Below the pieces are notes generated by a model. It did not search any database. It was not told the DNA's origin and saw nothing but the letters and a program-made list of their open reading frames with translations. From Voacanga thouarsii (lineage: Eukaryota > Streptophyta > Magnoliopsida > Gentianales > Apocynaceae): 64,000 bases of DNA. This document shows, one piece after another, positions 1-11,918 of the stretch. The first letter of the stretch is position 1. Each line of letters opens with the position of its first letter. The position numbers and the translations under genes were made by a program. The DNA is taken from positions 918,501-982,500 of the forward strand of contig JANUWF010001497.1 of NCBI GenBank assembly GCA_026120185.1, in the 5' to 3' direction.

Positions 1-878
1 AGTTTCTAAACTATTCAAGGATAATCTAATCCTTCATCTATAATATAAGTATTAATATAAGTATTAGGTTTCTTCCTAGTGTTCTTGTTAGGATTTAACT
101 AGGTGCCTAAATCATCTCATCCCTTTTGTTCTTGATCCATATTGGGTTGATAGTGTTAGGGTGTTGATTAGTTGGCTTAGTTCAATAGAGTTTAGGCTCT
201 AGGTAGCTTAGATTACTTAGGGTTCTAGTCGTTGGATTAAGTTTTGTTTGAACTTCCATTTCTAAGCATAAATTTTCTGTTTTGAGTGCTTTGTGTGTCT
301 TTGAATTTATACTTGTTTATGTCACGAAAATTGCAATAAAAAGATGCTCCCAGCTCGCATCAGATAGGGGCTTTTACACTTTTTGCTATTAGATTTGTGG
401 GTCTTTGATTTTAATGCTCCTTAGGTTTAATTTGTATGATAGAAATATCTAAGGGTTAGGCTCAAGGATAAGAAACTCATTACTTGAGAGAGAATGTGTT
501 TTGCATTTTGGGGCACCCTTGCCAATGCTTAAATTTTGATTCAATTGATTGATTAATGTTTAATGCTTGATTTTATTTAGGAGAATTCACTTTAATTACA
601 TGACCAATCTCATTTTCTTACGTATATCTTACTATTATGATCTTCTAGACTCTACTTTATGATTAGGTTAATGTATTCCTATTGTTCTCATTGATATTAG
701 TTAGAATTAATTGTGGAGATTCCTAGAGATTCTTCGATACTTACTAATGCAACTTTATTCTACATAATAGGTATACTTGTTTAGATTTGTGTGTTATATG
801 GGTTAAATTGGTATTTTAAATTAAAATTTGATTAAATTTTGGATGTATTTCTCTATTATACATACACACGAATATGCA
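1..878 (+). repeat. Athila-type LTR fragment, cut by the window edge
   Basis: Positions 365-878 align by eye with 2890-3472, for example in the stretches around 'ctcattacttga' and 'gataggtatact'. They are therefore the 3' half of the same kind of LTR as 1863-3472. The end is placed at the CA at 877-878. Bases 1-364 do not clearly match the second LTR and may be unrelated or a diverged 5' half. No gene is seen. Confidence 0.5.
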
Positions 879-1862
879 AATAGGTGACAACTCTACAAGT
901 TTCTTTTATTTTTGTGGATCTTTAAGTGCAAAATCTTGGAAATTGAATGTTGAAAATTGGACAAAGTTCTTGGAAATTGGGAAAAAAAATTTCAATTTTT
1001 GGATAAGTTTGGCTTTGATGGTAGCATGAGAATTTAGTTTAAAGTCATTTTTTATGAGTTTTTTTTTTTTTTTTTGTAAACTTGTATATTATGTGTGAAA
1101 TAACTAAGTTTTGAGAATATGTAGTAACTTTGTTTATGTTTTAATATACATTGAAACACTTTATCTCTTAGAAATGGATGAAAAACTTGTAATGAAATAT
1201 AAGTCGAGAAATTTGACTTATTTATATTCTATAATCTTCTAATTAGTCCTAACTATTAGTTTAAGTAATGTGGACTAGGGTAAAATAATAAGTAAATGAA
1301 GTAAGGTACTACAAAAGTCCAATCATTCATTTTATACTTATTAGACATTTGCTTTACATTACCCTAAAAGAAAATGAGAGTTTAACAAGGGTAATATAAA
1401 ATTTGAAATATTCTTATTTATCTATCTTTGCTAGGTATTTACGTTGCCCTATGAAAGTAAGCAATGGACCAATCTTTTGTTTACTACTTACGATTGCAGC
1501 AGTTTTAGAAATCGAAGAACTTAGTCAATTTATTATTCCCTATTTATATGAATCACTTAGTCTGTATTCTTGACTTAAGAAATGAGGTAGAACGTATTGA
1601 ATAAGCATAAACTTGTTTAATTCAATTTTGATGACTTTAGTCATATATATCTTAATATACTAGTTTACACAAAAATTGATTTGGCTAATTAGGTGTTAGA
1701 TTTGATTCTTAAATCAAAAGAAAGGTAATACCTTTACCATATTGGTCAAACTATTTTCAAAAATCTTATCTTGTAAAAAAAAAATTTATGGTAAGAGTTA
1801 TTTGTTTTTGGTATTTAGTTCTTATTTGCTTAAGAACAAGAGAAAGCTTAAGTATGAGAGAC
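879..1862 (+). repeat. Remnant of Athila internal 3' region
   Basis: This stretch resembles the non-coding spacer before the 3' LTR of the large Athila element (33900-34660). Both carry the run around 'aacttgtatatta', a similar series of AT-rich phrases, and a polypurine-like end ('cttaagtatgagagac') directly before the next LTR. No primer-binding site follows the first LTR, so the internal region seems to have lost its 5' and coding parts. The 76-codon open frame at 1742-1972 has no recognisable features. Confidence 0.4.
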
Positions 1863-3472
1863 TGATAATTTCTCATCATAGGCATATTTTATATATTAAT
1901 TGTGCTTTAAAGTATTTAGGAATATGTTATGGATTACTACTTATCCTTCTATTTTCACCTTGTTTGATGTAGGTTGTAATGATTTGAGGTTAAAAGTGAA
2001 AGTAAGGTGAAAAGAATTTCAAAAAGAGTTTTAAGAAGCATACACGGCATTGTCGGGATCATTTTATAAGGCACTGTGTAGTAACCTGAAGTTCAGAATC
2101 AAACTAATGGGAATTAATGACGCCATGCAGTCTACCTTTAATGGTACCGTGCATCTTCAGGGTTTTACAAGTTTCAAAATACTAGGTATTAATGATGCCA
2201 TGCATATCATTTTGGACACCATCGTGCAAAGCGATATCACATCATGAAGATCATGTTACACGATGTCGTTGGAAGCTAATATCATCAATATACAGCATGC
2301 ACATCGCCATGTAGAGTTCTTTGGACAGTGCCATGCAACATCGCAATCAACCCCTGTTCAGCAGATTTTAAATATTTTCAAGAGGAAGTTATAAATACCC
2401 ATCAATATGATCATTTTAGAAGAGAGCCACACGAGATTTACATTTGAAAAACCTCTTGGAAATATTTAGGAAGGTTAGAAGAGAATATCAAAACAAGATT
2501 GAAGGAGAAGAAGAGCGTCCTAAAGAGAATTCAAAGTATAAGAAGGGCACTTGTCTATGGGTTCCCTTTTACTTCTGTTTTGTAATTTTGATTTGGTGAT
2601 ATTTATATTATTTAGATATAATTGTAATTAAAGGGGCGTACCCTAATTTGATCTTGTATTAGATTATTATTTGTTTAATTAAATCTTATTTGAGAAATCT
2701 ATCATTTTGATTTATTTGATTAAATTAATTGATTAGGTTATTCTCTTATATTAACTTTGAGAAAATGATTTATGAGATATGTACTCATTTGTATTGGTTC
2801 AATAGATTTGTTTTCCCTTGATAAACTTAAAAAATGATTTAGGGGATAATAACTTTGTGATGGATGGAGTTGTTTGGTTACCTAGAAATTATGGCTTTAC
2901 ACTTTTTACCTTTGGATTTGTTGGTCTTTGATTTTAATACTCATTAAGTTTAATTTGTATGATAAAGATATCTAATGGTTGGGCACAAAAATAGGAAACT
3001 CATTACTTGAAAGAAAATGGGTTTTACATTTTGGGAAACCCTTGCTAATGTTTGGATTTTGATCCAATTGATTGAATAATATTTTGTGCTTAATTTTGTT
3101 TAGAGGAGTTCACTTTAATTACATAACCAATTTCCTTTTTTTACATACGTATTACTCTTTTAATTTTTTAGACTCTACTTTATGCTTGGGTTGATGTATT
3201 CTTGTTGTGCTTATTGACAATTCGTTAGAATTAATAGCAGGTAGTGACTTTATTTCTCTATTTTGATTGGTTGAACAATAAAATAAAGATAGAAGTAAGG
3301 GTAGTTGAGGCAATTCATAGGGATTCTTCAGTACTTAGCAACACAACTCTATACTATATGATAGGTATACTTATCCGGATTTGTGTGTTATGTGGATTAA
3401 ATTGGTATTTACATTAAAACTTGATTAAACATTGGATGCATTTCTTTATTACATAAACACACAAATGGGCCA
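1863..3472 (+). repeat. Athila-type LTR (3' LTR of the truncated element)
   Basis: It begins TGATAATTTC after a polypurine-like tract and ends near GGGCCA. Its beginning resembles the LTR starts at 14003 (TGATAAGTGC) and 34664 (TGATATAAGC). Its last 580 bp align with 365-878. The U3 part (2040-2350) carries repeated GC-richer motifs of the type seen in the other Athila LTRs here. Boundaries are by eye. Confidence 0.5.
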
Positions 3473-5900
3473 ATGGGCAACAACAATGCTATCAAGAAAA
3501 TAGTTACAAGTACAAAGTACATAAATTAATATAACTTAGTAGCATAATTAAAGTATATACAAAGATTAAATAACTAAACAAATTAAAATACTAAAATAAT
3601 ATAAGGTAAATAGATACAAGTGAGTAATTAACTAACTAAATTAATACAATACGATAATATAAAAGAAATAATTAGATGGAGGAAAGTAAATATCTAAATT
3701 ACTATAATATAATCATATAAATAAACTGGATACAAGTGATAAATAAACTACCATAATATAATAAATTAATTAAATAATACAAATAAATAGTAAATATTTT
3801 AATATGCTATAATAATGCAAATGGAATAAATATAAATAAGTAAATAAATGGCTAAGTTCATATAATATCATAAATAAGAATAAAATAAATATAAGAAATT
3901 AAATAAATAACTTAGTTAATAGAATGCTATAATATCAGTAAGATAGTTAAAAGTGAGAATAATTAAATCAATATAATATAATGATATAGGTAAGTAAATG
4001 AATATAACACCATAATATAAATTAAAATAAATAAAATTGAATAAATGACTAACTAAATTAATATAATTCGATAGTGTAAAAAATAAATATAACGTGGTGA
4101 ATAAATACTAAATCATATAATGTAGTAGTGTAAATAAAATGAATATGGAAAATATAATACTATAATGTAAGTATAATATCACAAGTGAGAAAGTAAACAA
4201 CAAATTTACTACAATATGAAAACAACAAATAAAATAAAATGAATACAAGTGAATAAAATAGATTAGTATAATGTAATAATGTAATTAAAATAAATAAGAA
4301 TGACGAAATGACTAAATAGATTAATATAATATAATATTATCAATAAAATAAATACGAGTAAAGATTCATATAATATATTAATATACATGAAATAATTACA
4401 AATGAGTAAACAGCTAATTAAATTAATACCTTATTGCAATATAGATAAATAAATAGGATGTACATAGATAACAAAATTAATATGATATTACAATATAAAT
4501 AATAAAAGTACAAAAGAATAAATAATTAAAATGAGTAAATAAATAATAAATTACTTTAATATAATAACATAAATAAAGTGAATACAACTGAATTAATTAA
4601 TTAATTAATATCTTATAATAATGTCAATAGTGTAAATACAAATGTGCAATTTAATGACTAAGTTCGTATAATATCATAATAAAATAAAATAAAAACAAAG
4701 AAGTAAATAAATAATTTGACTAATATAATCCTATAATATCACTAAAATAATAATAAGTGAGGAGTAATTAAATCAAATTAATATAATAATATAAGTAAAA
4801 TAAAAAATGAGTAAATAATCAAATAAATGATTATAATACAATAATATAATAACATAAATATAAATGGATAAATGACAAACTAAATTATTCTTATACAACA
4901 AAGCAAAATAAAAATATGAATAAAATAAATACAAATGAATAAATGACAAACAAAATTATTCTAATACAACAAAGCAAAATCAATATGAAGTAATTAAAGT
5001 ACTAAATCATATAATGTAATAATGAAAATAAAATAAATTTGAAAAATATAATACTATAATTTAAATAAAATAGTTATGAATAAGTAAGTAAATAAATATA
5101 ATAAAATTAATACAAAAGGATAATTTACACTAATATGAACAAATAATTTAAATAAAGCTAAGAACATGAGTAAATATATAAATAAACATAATACTCTAAT
5201 TGTTACAAATGAATATCTAATTATATTGTATTATAATAATGCAAATAAATAAAATACAATTGAGCAAATAGATAAATAATTATGATATATAATACTATCA
5301 ATCGAAATTTTTTAGGCGAGTAAATAAATTGATGTGTATATAGTATAATATAACTAAACTAAATATAAGTGTGAAGGAAAATAAATTATTATACCATAAT
5401 AAGAGAGATAATATAAGTAAAATAAACATCAATGAGTACATAACTAACTAAATCAATATGATTTAATAATATAACTAAAATAACTATAAGTCAATATATA
5501 TATATAATCTAACATTATAAACAGAATAAATACAAGTGAATAATAATTAAGTAATTAATATAACATAATAGTATAAAGAAAATAAATAATAGTGAATAAA
5601 TAAATAACTAAATTAACATGATAAAATAATATAGATAAAATGCATACAAGTTTGTAAATAAACAACTAAACTATTATACTACAAAAACATCAATAAAATA
5701 AATACAAGGTGATAAATAAATGACTATATTAATATAATTAAACAATTTAATTAAATTGATCACAAATGATTATATGAGTAATATAAATATGACATAATAA
5801 TATAAATAATAATAGAAGTTAGTAAGTAACTAACTAATAATATAAATAAATTAAATAAATATAAATGAGTAATACTTAAATACATTAATATACTAGAGTG
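3473..5900. repeat. Degenerate AT-rich minisatellite
   Basis: About 2.4 kb is composed almost only of diverged variants of a phrase like 'aaataaatacaagtgagtaa' followed by 'ctaaattaatataat'. Landmarks (caagtga-type words) recur at roughly 3620, 3734, 4190, 4245, 4400, 5535, 5650 and 5702. The underlying unit seems to be about 50-65 bp, heavily degraded. There is no open reading frame of note. Confidence 0.6.
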
Positions 5901-7221
5901 AACAATCATGATACATAATAACCACATAATCTTAACATTCTATTATACTCCAATAGTCACAATCTAAGGGTCATAATCTTAACAGATTACAAAGTTAAAC
6001 TTAAGGATCGTAAAACTAATTTTTTGATACAATTAAATATAACACCTCACATTTAAACCCCAAAAAAATCCAAGTCTATATTTTGGACATCACACAGCGA
6101 CATCCCTCAAGGTTTCACTCAAGAAATGTCAAGTCCCCAAAACAACAAAACTAACTAACTACTGAAATAACCACAAGATAATGAACATGACGTTCCCGAC
6201 AAAATTATAAAAGTAAAAATCTCTAAATAATTAAAACCTCTATTAAGAACAAGTTTCTAACCAATGAAAAAAAAATAAAAAACCTATTATAATAAAAAAA
6301 AATTAAACTATTCCATAACTAAAATTCCAATACACAATAAAAGAAGAAACTGAGAAGTCACTATAAGCTAAAGGAAAGGAATCACTTCCAAAATAGTCTC
6401 CTCAGACTTCTAACTTTAGTTATCAAAGTCCTCATAATCATTCATAAATACGGACCAGACCAGGCCAGAAATCCCGAACTCACTCTCCGATCCCTAGCCC
6501 TGGCCTATCGAGGAAAAAATAATCTCTCGTCTTAGGCCAGTAGGGAAACAAGAGCCCAGTAGGGAAGCAGGTCTAAAATTTTTTAATTGGGTTTAAAGTT
6601 AAAAAATAAAATTAAAACATATAAAAATGAGCAAAACACATTCATCATTAAAATCTCAATATAATCACAATTTCAACATAATTTATTCACAAGATGATAA
6701 TAAAATACTAAAATAAACTCTAAAGTACTAAATCATATGAACCACAACAAATTATGGACCATAATAAAATTCATAATTTACTCACAAAATTATAATAAAG
6801 TCCCAAAATAAACTCTAAAGAACTAACTTAAATGAAACCATAATAAATTCTTAATAGTACATAATAACTATAGAAAGTATAAATCTGAAAATTATATGTC
6901 CAAAGTTCAGGAAGACTTGTATTTGTCTAATCGAAACTTCATTCAACATCTGTAGTCTCACTTACCTAGGAAAAAAAATTGTTAGTAATGTTTTATTTAT
7001 TTATTTTTTGTATTATCCAAAAATATTAGTGGAGTAAAATATTAATAAAACAATAAAAATATAAATGATAATAAGTTTTAAAAAAGTTTACCACCTCATC
7101 ATCGACATCCATATGTTCTAAAATAGTGCCAAACTCTCCATCCTTTGAAGAAGAACCTAAAAAAGAAATAATAAATTAAAATATAAATATAATTACCACA
7201 TAATTCATAAAATATATACAA

Positions 7222-7256
<35 letters not shown>

Positions 7257-7262
7257 ATGTGT
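5901..7262. other. AT-rich intergenic stretch, possible reversed LTR remnant
   Basis: No gene is recognised. At 6038 the words 'tataacacctcac' and 'aaacccc' resemble the reversed end of a chromovirus LTR (compare TGTAACACCCC at 19492), so 6038 to about 7170 may be a decayed LTR fragment. A (TG)14 microsatellite lies at 7223-7250, and the target duplication of the Athila element lies at 7263-7267. Confidence 0.3.
7223..7250. repeat. (TG)14 microsatellite
   Basis: This is an uninterrupted dinucleotide run immediately upstream of the Athila insertion point. Confidence 0.95.
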
Positions 7263-7267
7263 ATACT

Positions 7268-8766
7268 CTTAATATGTGCTATTTTGTCATTATTTTTGTG
7301 TCATATATTGTGTATTTGTGCATAAACTCTAACTATATGACCACTTACCCCTACTTTTTCACTTTCTTGTGTTTAGCAAAGATATTTGAAAATAAATATG
7401 GAAAGGCATGATTTAATCAAGAATTTAAGTGAAGAGAAGCAAGCAGCGTTGTTGGTTCAAAGGAAGTAGTGCCACCTAAGGATGCTTGGAAACAGACCAA
7501 AAAATTTGAGACCAAGCAATACCACTAGAGGCAAGGAAGCAATGCCGTGTGGTAAAGAAAGATCACCCGTACAAGGAATCTGAGAGGAAGTGATGCTGCT
7601 TGAGATGGATAAAGCAGTGCCGCTTGTAGTTGCAACCCTAAGGAAATACAGACCAAGTGGCCCTCTTTGGTCTCCATAATTAGAATCTATGTTAATTTTT
7701 TGCTATGACTTCTAGGATTTGAACAGGATATAAAAGAAAACAACAGGGAAAAAGAAAACTCGAACACACAGGAAAGCTGAGAGGCAATATGGTGCAAGCA
7801 TAGTTTTGAGAAAGAGAGCATTGTGCAAATGGAAGAAGGTAAGAAGAAAAGAAGAAGATTCAATGAGTTTTTCTTTTCTTTTTTTTTTTCTCTGTAACTT
7901 TCTTTGAACAATGGCATGCTAAATTTCTTATTATATTTGGATGGTTTGAATCCGTGAATGATGATTATGTAATGATTTGATTGTTTAGATTAATTAATTT
8001 GTATCTCTAGCGGCTAAATTGATTCAATATTTGTTTTTCCCTTGATTGATTTGAGAAATGATTTTGGAGAATTGAACTAGTAATCAATGAGTTATGTAGT
8101 ATCGCCTAGAGATAGAAGTTTTTCCCTTGATTGATTCGAGAAATGATATTGGCGAATTGAACTAGTAATCAATGAGTTGTATAGTATTGCCTAGAGATAG
8201 AAATATTAGACTTCTTCCACAGTTACCTTTAGTATTTTGGGATTATTATTTTTAATGCCCCTTTAGGTGAAATTAGCAGGATAGATATATTTGTTTAATT
8301 TTACTAAATGGTAAAAATTCCATAACTTGAGAAATAGTGAAAATCATTTTTATAACCCATTGATGGTATTAGATTGGTGATTTAATTATCCATAGTTCTT
8401 ATTCATTATTTGTTAAGTTTTTCAGGGATTCCATCCAAATACACTTTCATCTACTGATTTCTCCTTCCTCTTTATATTCTTATTGCCACTTCACATTTGT
8501 TAGATTTATTTGTTTCATTTGCACTATTAATATTCAGTAAATATACTCTTATTCTTTAAATTGGTAGGCTAAACAATAGAATTATGGTAAATATTATTAC
8601 TTATTTCTTGAAGATTGATACTTGTTCCACACCTTATATTACACTCATGACGAGTGCACTTGCCCTATTGTGTTTGCTGTAAAAATTGTAGTGATTTGGC
8701 ATTTTATTTGTAAAACTTGATTATCTTTGAGTTTGTTTATAATATATCCAAACCAAGCACACATCA
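7268..8766 (+). repeat. 5' LTR of the Athila element
   Basis: It aligns throughout with 34663-36138, for example around 'gatgcttggaaac' and 'actcatgac'. It ends ACACATCA, directly before the primer-binding site. The first bases (CTTAATATG) have diverged from the expected TG start. An 85-bp tandem duplication (8033-8117 and 8118-8202) is present here but single in the 3' LTR. The (A)GCxGTGCCGC-like motifs recur at about 7441, 7467, 7514, 7536, 7589 and 7613. Confidence 0.85.
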
Positions 8767-8773
8767 AGTTTTT

Positions 8774-8791
8774 TTGCACCGTTGCCGATGA
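8774..8791 (+). promoter_or_regulatory. Primer-binding site, tRNA-Asp type
   Basis: TTGCACCGTTGCCGATGA matches 14 of 18 bases of the sequence complementary to the 3' end of plant tRNA-Asp (TGGCGCCGTTGCCGGGGA). It lies 8 bp after the 5' LTR. Athila elements commonly use this primer. Confidence 0.8.
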
Positions 8792-10690
8792 ATAATATTT
8801 AAAAAGTTTGAATTTTGTTGATTTAGTCATTTTTTGTTTGTGAATATTGCTAGTATTTGCATTTAATTGCTTTGTGAATATATCTGTATTTTTATTAATT
8901 TATGTTTTTATTTTGTTTGTATTCTTTGTTACTTTGAATTGTTAATAATACTTTTTGTGCTACATTTTTGAAACCCAGGTCACACCCTCTAATTTATGAC
9001 CCGAAAAGTCCTTGGGTAAGTCATTGAACTAGATTAAGAAATCGAACAGACATTCCATCAATTAGTGAGAGAAAGAAAGTAGAGAGCTAACCATCTCCGT
9101 AATCAAGCCACAAGGTTCAATCATCTGACAAAAGAAATGGAGATCAACCTATGTGGTAATAGAATAGGACGTGGCAATGATAATGATAGAAGAAGGACCA
9201 TGGCAGATTACACTAGGCCATCCGTTGTTGGGATAGAATCCAGTATTGCAAGGCCCAAAGTTAAAGATAATAATTATGAGATCAAGCCTACTATTATTCA
9301 AATGATATAGCAATTGGTACAGCTTTATGGTTTTCTAGATAAGGATCCCAATGCTTATATTGCCAATTTTCTGGTGATTTGTAACACTTTCAAAGTTAAT
9401 AATGTGTCAGATAATGCTATCAAATTGAGACTCTTCCTATTTTCTCTAAGAGATGGAATAAAGTCTTGGTTGAAGTCTCTTCCAATAGAATTTATCACTA
9501 CATGGAATGAGTTTGTAGAGAAATTTTTGGCCTCACCAGGTAGAACTATTAAACTCCACAACGACATCTTTTGTTTCCAACAATTGGAGAACCAAAGTTT
9601 GTATGATTCATGGAAAGTATTTATTGCGGAAGTGCCCCTACTATGGTCTTGATCTTGGACTACAAATGGAGACCTTTCATAGTAGCCCAAACATCTCTTC
9701 TAAACAGTTGATTAATGCCCCATAAGGTGGAACAGTATGTAGTTAGACTCCAAAGGAATTACACGATTTAATTGAAAATATTACAATAAACAATTATTTT
9801 TGAGGTAATCCAAGGCCTAACGTAAAAGCTCAAGGGATGCACAATGTAGATGCAGTAACAACTTTGGAAGCTAAGTTGGAAATACTTAGAAGAAGATTAA
9901 TATATTAAACATGACACCTACACAAGATTAAGTGAAGAGTTGTGATTTCTATAGAATAGAACATCCAAATCATGAGTGCCAACAAATGGGGTCATCTACT
10001 AAAGAATTTTTTTTGAACAAGCTAATTATATAGGAGGTGAAAGATAAGGAAATAATCTGTATGGGAACACTTACAATCTAAGCTGACAAAACCATCCCAA
10101 TTTTTCTTAAAGTAATCAAAGACAATCAAAACTAGTTCAACCACTAGGATTACAAGCTAGATCTAACCTAAGGTCACAAGCACCCATACCTTATAATCCA
10201 CTACTGCCACAGTAGCTAACAAAGCCTTCATTGAAGGATCTCATAGCTAAATTTGTGACATTTGCAGATTTACAATTTTAGGGAGTTAAGGCTTCATTAC
10301 GAAATCAGAAGACATCAATACATAACTTGGAGAATTAGATAGGGTAGTCAGCCAAGTTACTTGGAGATAGACAAGCAGGTACCCTCCCAAAAAAAATAAA
10401 AAATAATTCACGAGAGTATGCCAAGGCTTATACATTATGGAATGGAAAGGAATTGGAGGCCCCAACAAACCACGTAAAAAGAAAGAAATAGAAAATAGAT
10501 TTGGAGTAAAAAATAGAGGAATTCAGAGAGCAAGTGGCGTCGCCTAAAATGAGCCAAATAGCACCACCTGATGAGAAGGTAAAGAAAGGGATATCGGAAT
10601 ATAAGCCTTCTGTACCATATCCAGGACGATTGCAAAAGAAGAAGATTAATGAGTAATTTGGTAAATTTCTAGAGCAATTCAAGTAGCTAT
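8792..10690 (+). pseudogene. Athila gag remnant
   Basis: The clearest part is 9314-9652, a Retrotrans_gag-type capsid region with phrases such as DPNAYIANFL, LRLFLFSLRDG and WNEFVEKF. A degraded zinc-knuckle-like CDFYRIEHPNHEC occurs near 9945, with one Cys replaced by Tyr. Stops occur before and after these parts. The C-terminal piece near 10608 (VPYPGRLQKKK) leads into the protease. The product would be the particle-forming Gag of a gypsy element; this copy cannot make a full protein. Confidence 0.8.
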
Positions 10691-11240
10691 ACATCAATCT
10701 TTCATTTTCCTTAGATGCCTAGATATGCAAAATTTTCAAGGACCTTTTGTCAAAGAAGAGAAGATTCTGGAATTGTCCACCGTTACACTAAATGAAGAAT
10801 GTTCAGCCATCCCCAAAAGAAAGAGAAGCTACCACAGAAAGTAAAAGATCCAGGGAATTTTTCTATCCCTTTCTTTATTGATAGTTTATATTTTGGTACT
10901 GCATTGGCCGACCTATGTGCTAGTATTAATCTATTTCCTTATGAGACTTTCAAAAAGTTAGCTCTAGGTGAATCAAAACCTACTAGGATGAGCATACAAT
11001 TAGCAAATAGATCCATAAAATATCTTAAAGGATTGTGAAGGATGTTTTGGTAAAAGTTGATAAATTCATTTTTTTTGTAATCTTTGTGTTTCTTGATATG
11101 AACGAAGATTCTAACATCCTTTTGATTTTAAGTAGACCTTTCCTAACTACATCAAAAGTTATAATAGATATTCATAGGTGAAAATTGATCCTTAGAGTTG
11201 AGGATGAGGAGGTCACCTTTAAAATACCAGAAGGCATGAA
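10691..11240 (+). pseudogene. Athila aspartic protease remnant
   Basis: The open segment 10799-11038 and its continuation carry the retropepsin-like region. ADLCASINLFP stands where the active-site D-[LS]-G-A is expected, so Gly is changed to Cys. Next come KLALGESKPTRMS and QLANRSIKYLKG, then KVDKFIF and a flap/C-terminal part (LSRPFLTTSK) after a stop near 11037. This family cleaves the Gag-Pol precursor. The copy is inactivated. Confidence 0.8.
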
Positions 11241-11918
11241 GTATTCAATTGATCATGATAATTCTAGTTTTATGATTTATGTAATTGATGATTGCATTTA
11301 TGATTATGTGTAGGAATGCTTAATGAGGACTCATTGGATAGATCTTCAGTAAGAGGTGAGGAGGCAAAAGAAGGAAGTCAGTTCATAAGGAAAATAGTAG
11401 TATATCTAGATGCTCACAATGAGATACCCAAATCATAAAATTTTGAGGCTATAAAGAGAACATGCTTAGGAAGAATGAGATCATTCATTGAAGATCCACT
11501 TGGGTTAGAGCTAAAGAAATTGTCTTGGAATATGCATTTTTGGAAAAATGAGATAAATTATTTGTGATCATTGCACAGGACCTGACAAAAGGCCAACAAG
11601 AAAAGCTAATTCAAGCGATAAGTACACATAAAAGGGCTATAGCATGGAATATAATAGATATCAAAGGGAAAAGCCTATCTTTTTGCATACACAAGATCCT
11701 ATTTGAAGAAAAGTTCTAGCTAGTGGTGCAGGCTTAATCCAAACACAAAGGAAGTAGTAAAAGTTAAGAGGACTAAGCTTCTTGATGTAGGTCTGATATA
11801 CTCTATTTCAGACAATATGTGAGTGAGCCTAGTACAAGTAGTCCCAAAGAAATGAGAGATGCCAATGGTATCTGATGAGAAAAATGAGCTCATCTCCATG
11901 AGATTAGTTACCCGTTGG
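11241..11918 (+). pseudogene. Athila reverse transcriptase, N-terminal part
   Basis: Conceptual translation with several stops gives HKRAIAWNI, a phrase matching the usual LDVGLIYPISDS-like region, LVQVVPKK, and DEKNELISMRLVTRW. The frame is broken after LVTR by the solo LTR at 11919. The first copy of that insertion's GTTGG target duplication is 11914-11918. The frame resumes at 13887-13891 with WRVYIDYKKFNNATKK. Confidence 0.75.

Noticed and set aside
3473..5900. Possible CRISPR-like array
   Set aside because: The repeats are degenerate and AT-rich, without uniform direct repeats and unique spacers, and the genome is eukaryotic.
7082..7165. Exon-like stretch (minus strand KDGEFGTILEHMDVDDE)
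   Set aside because: Too short and isolated to assign to any transposase or host gene.
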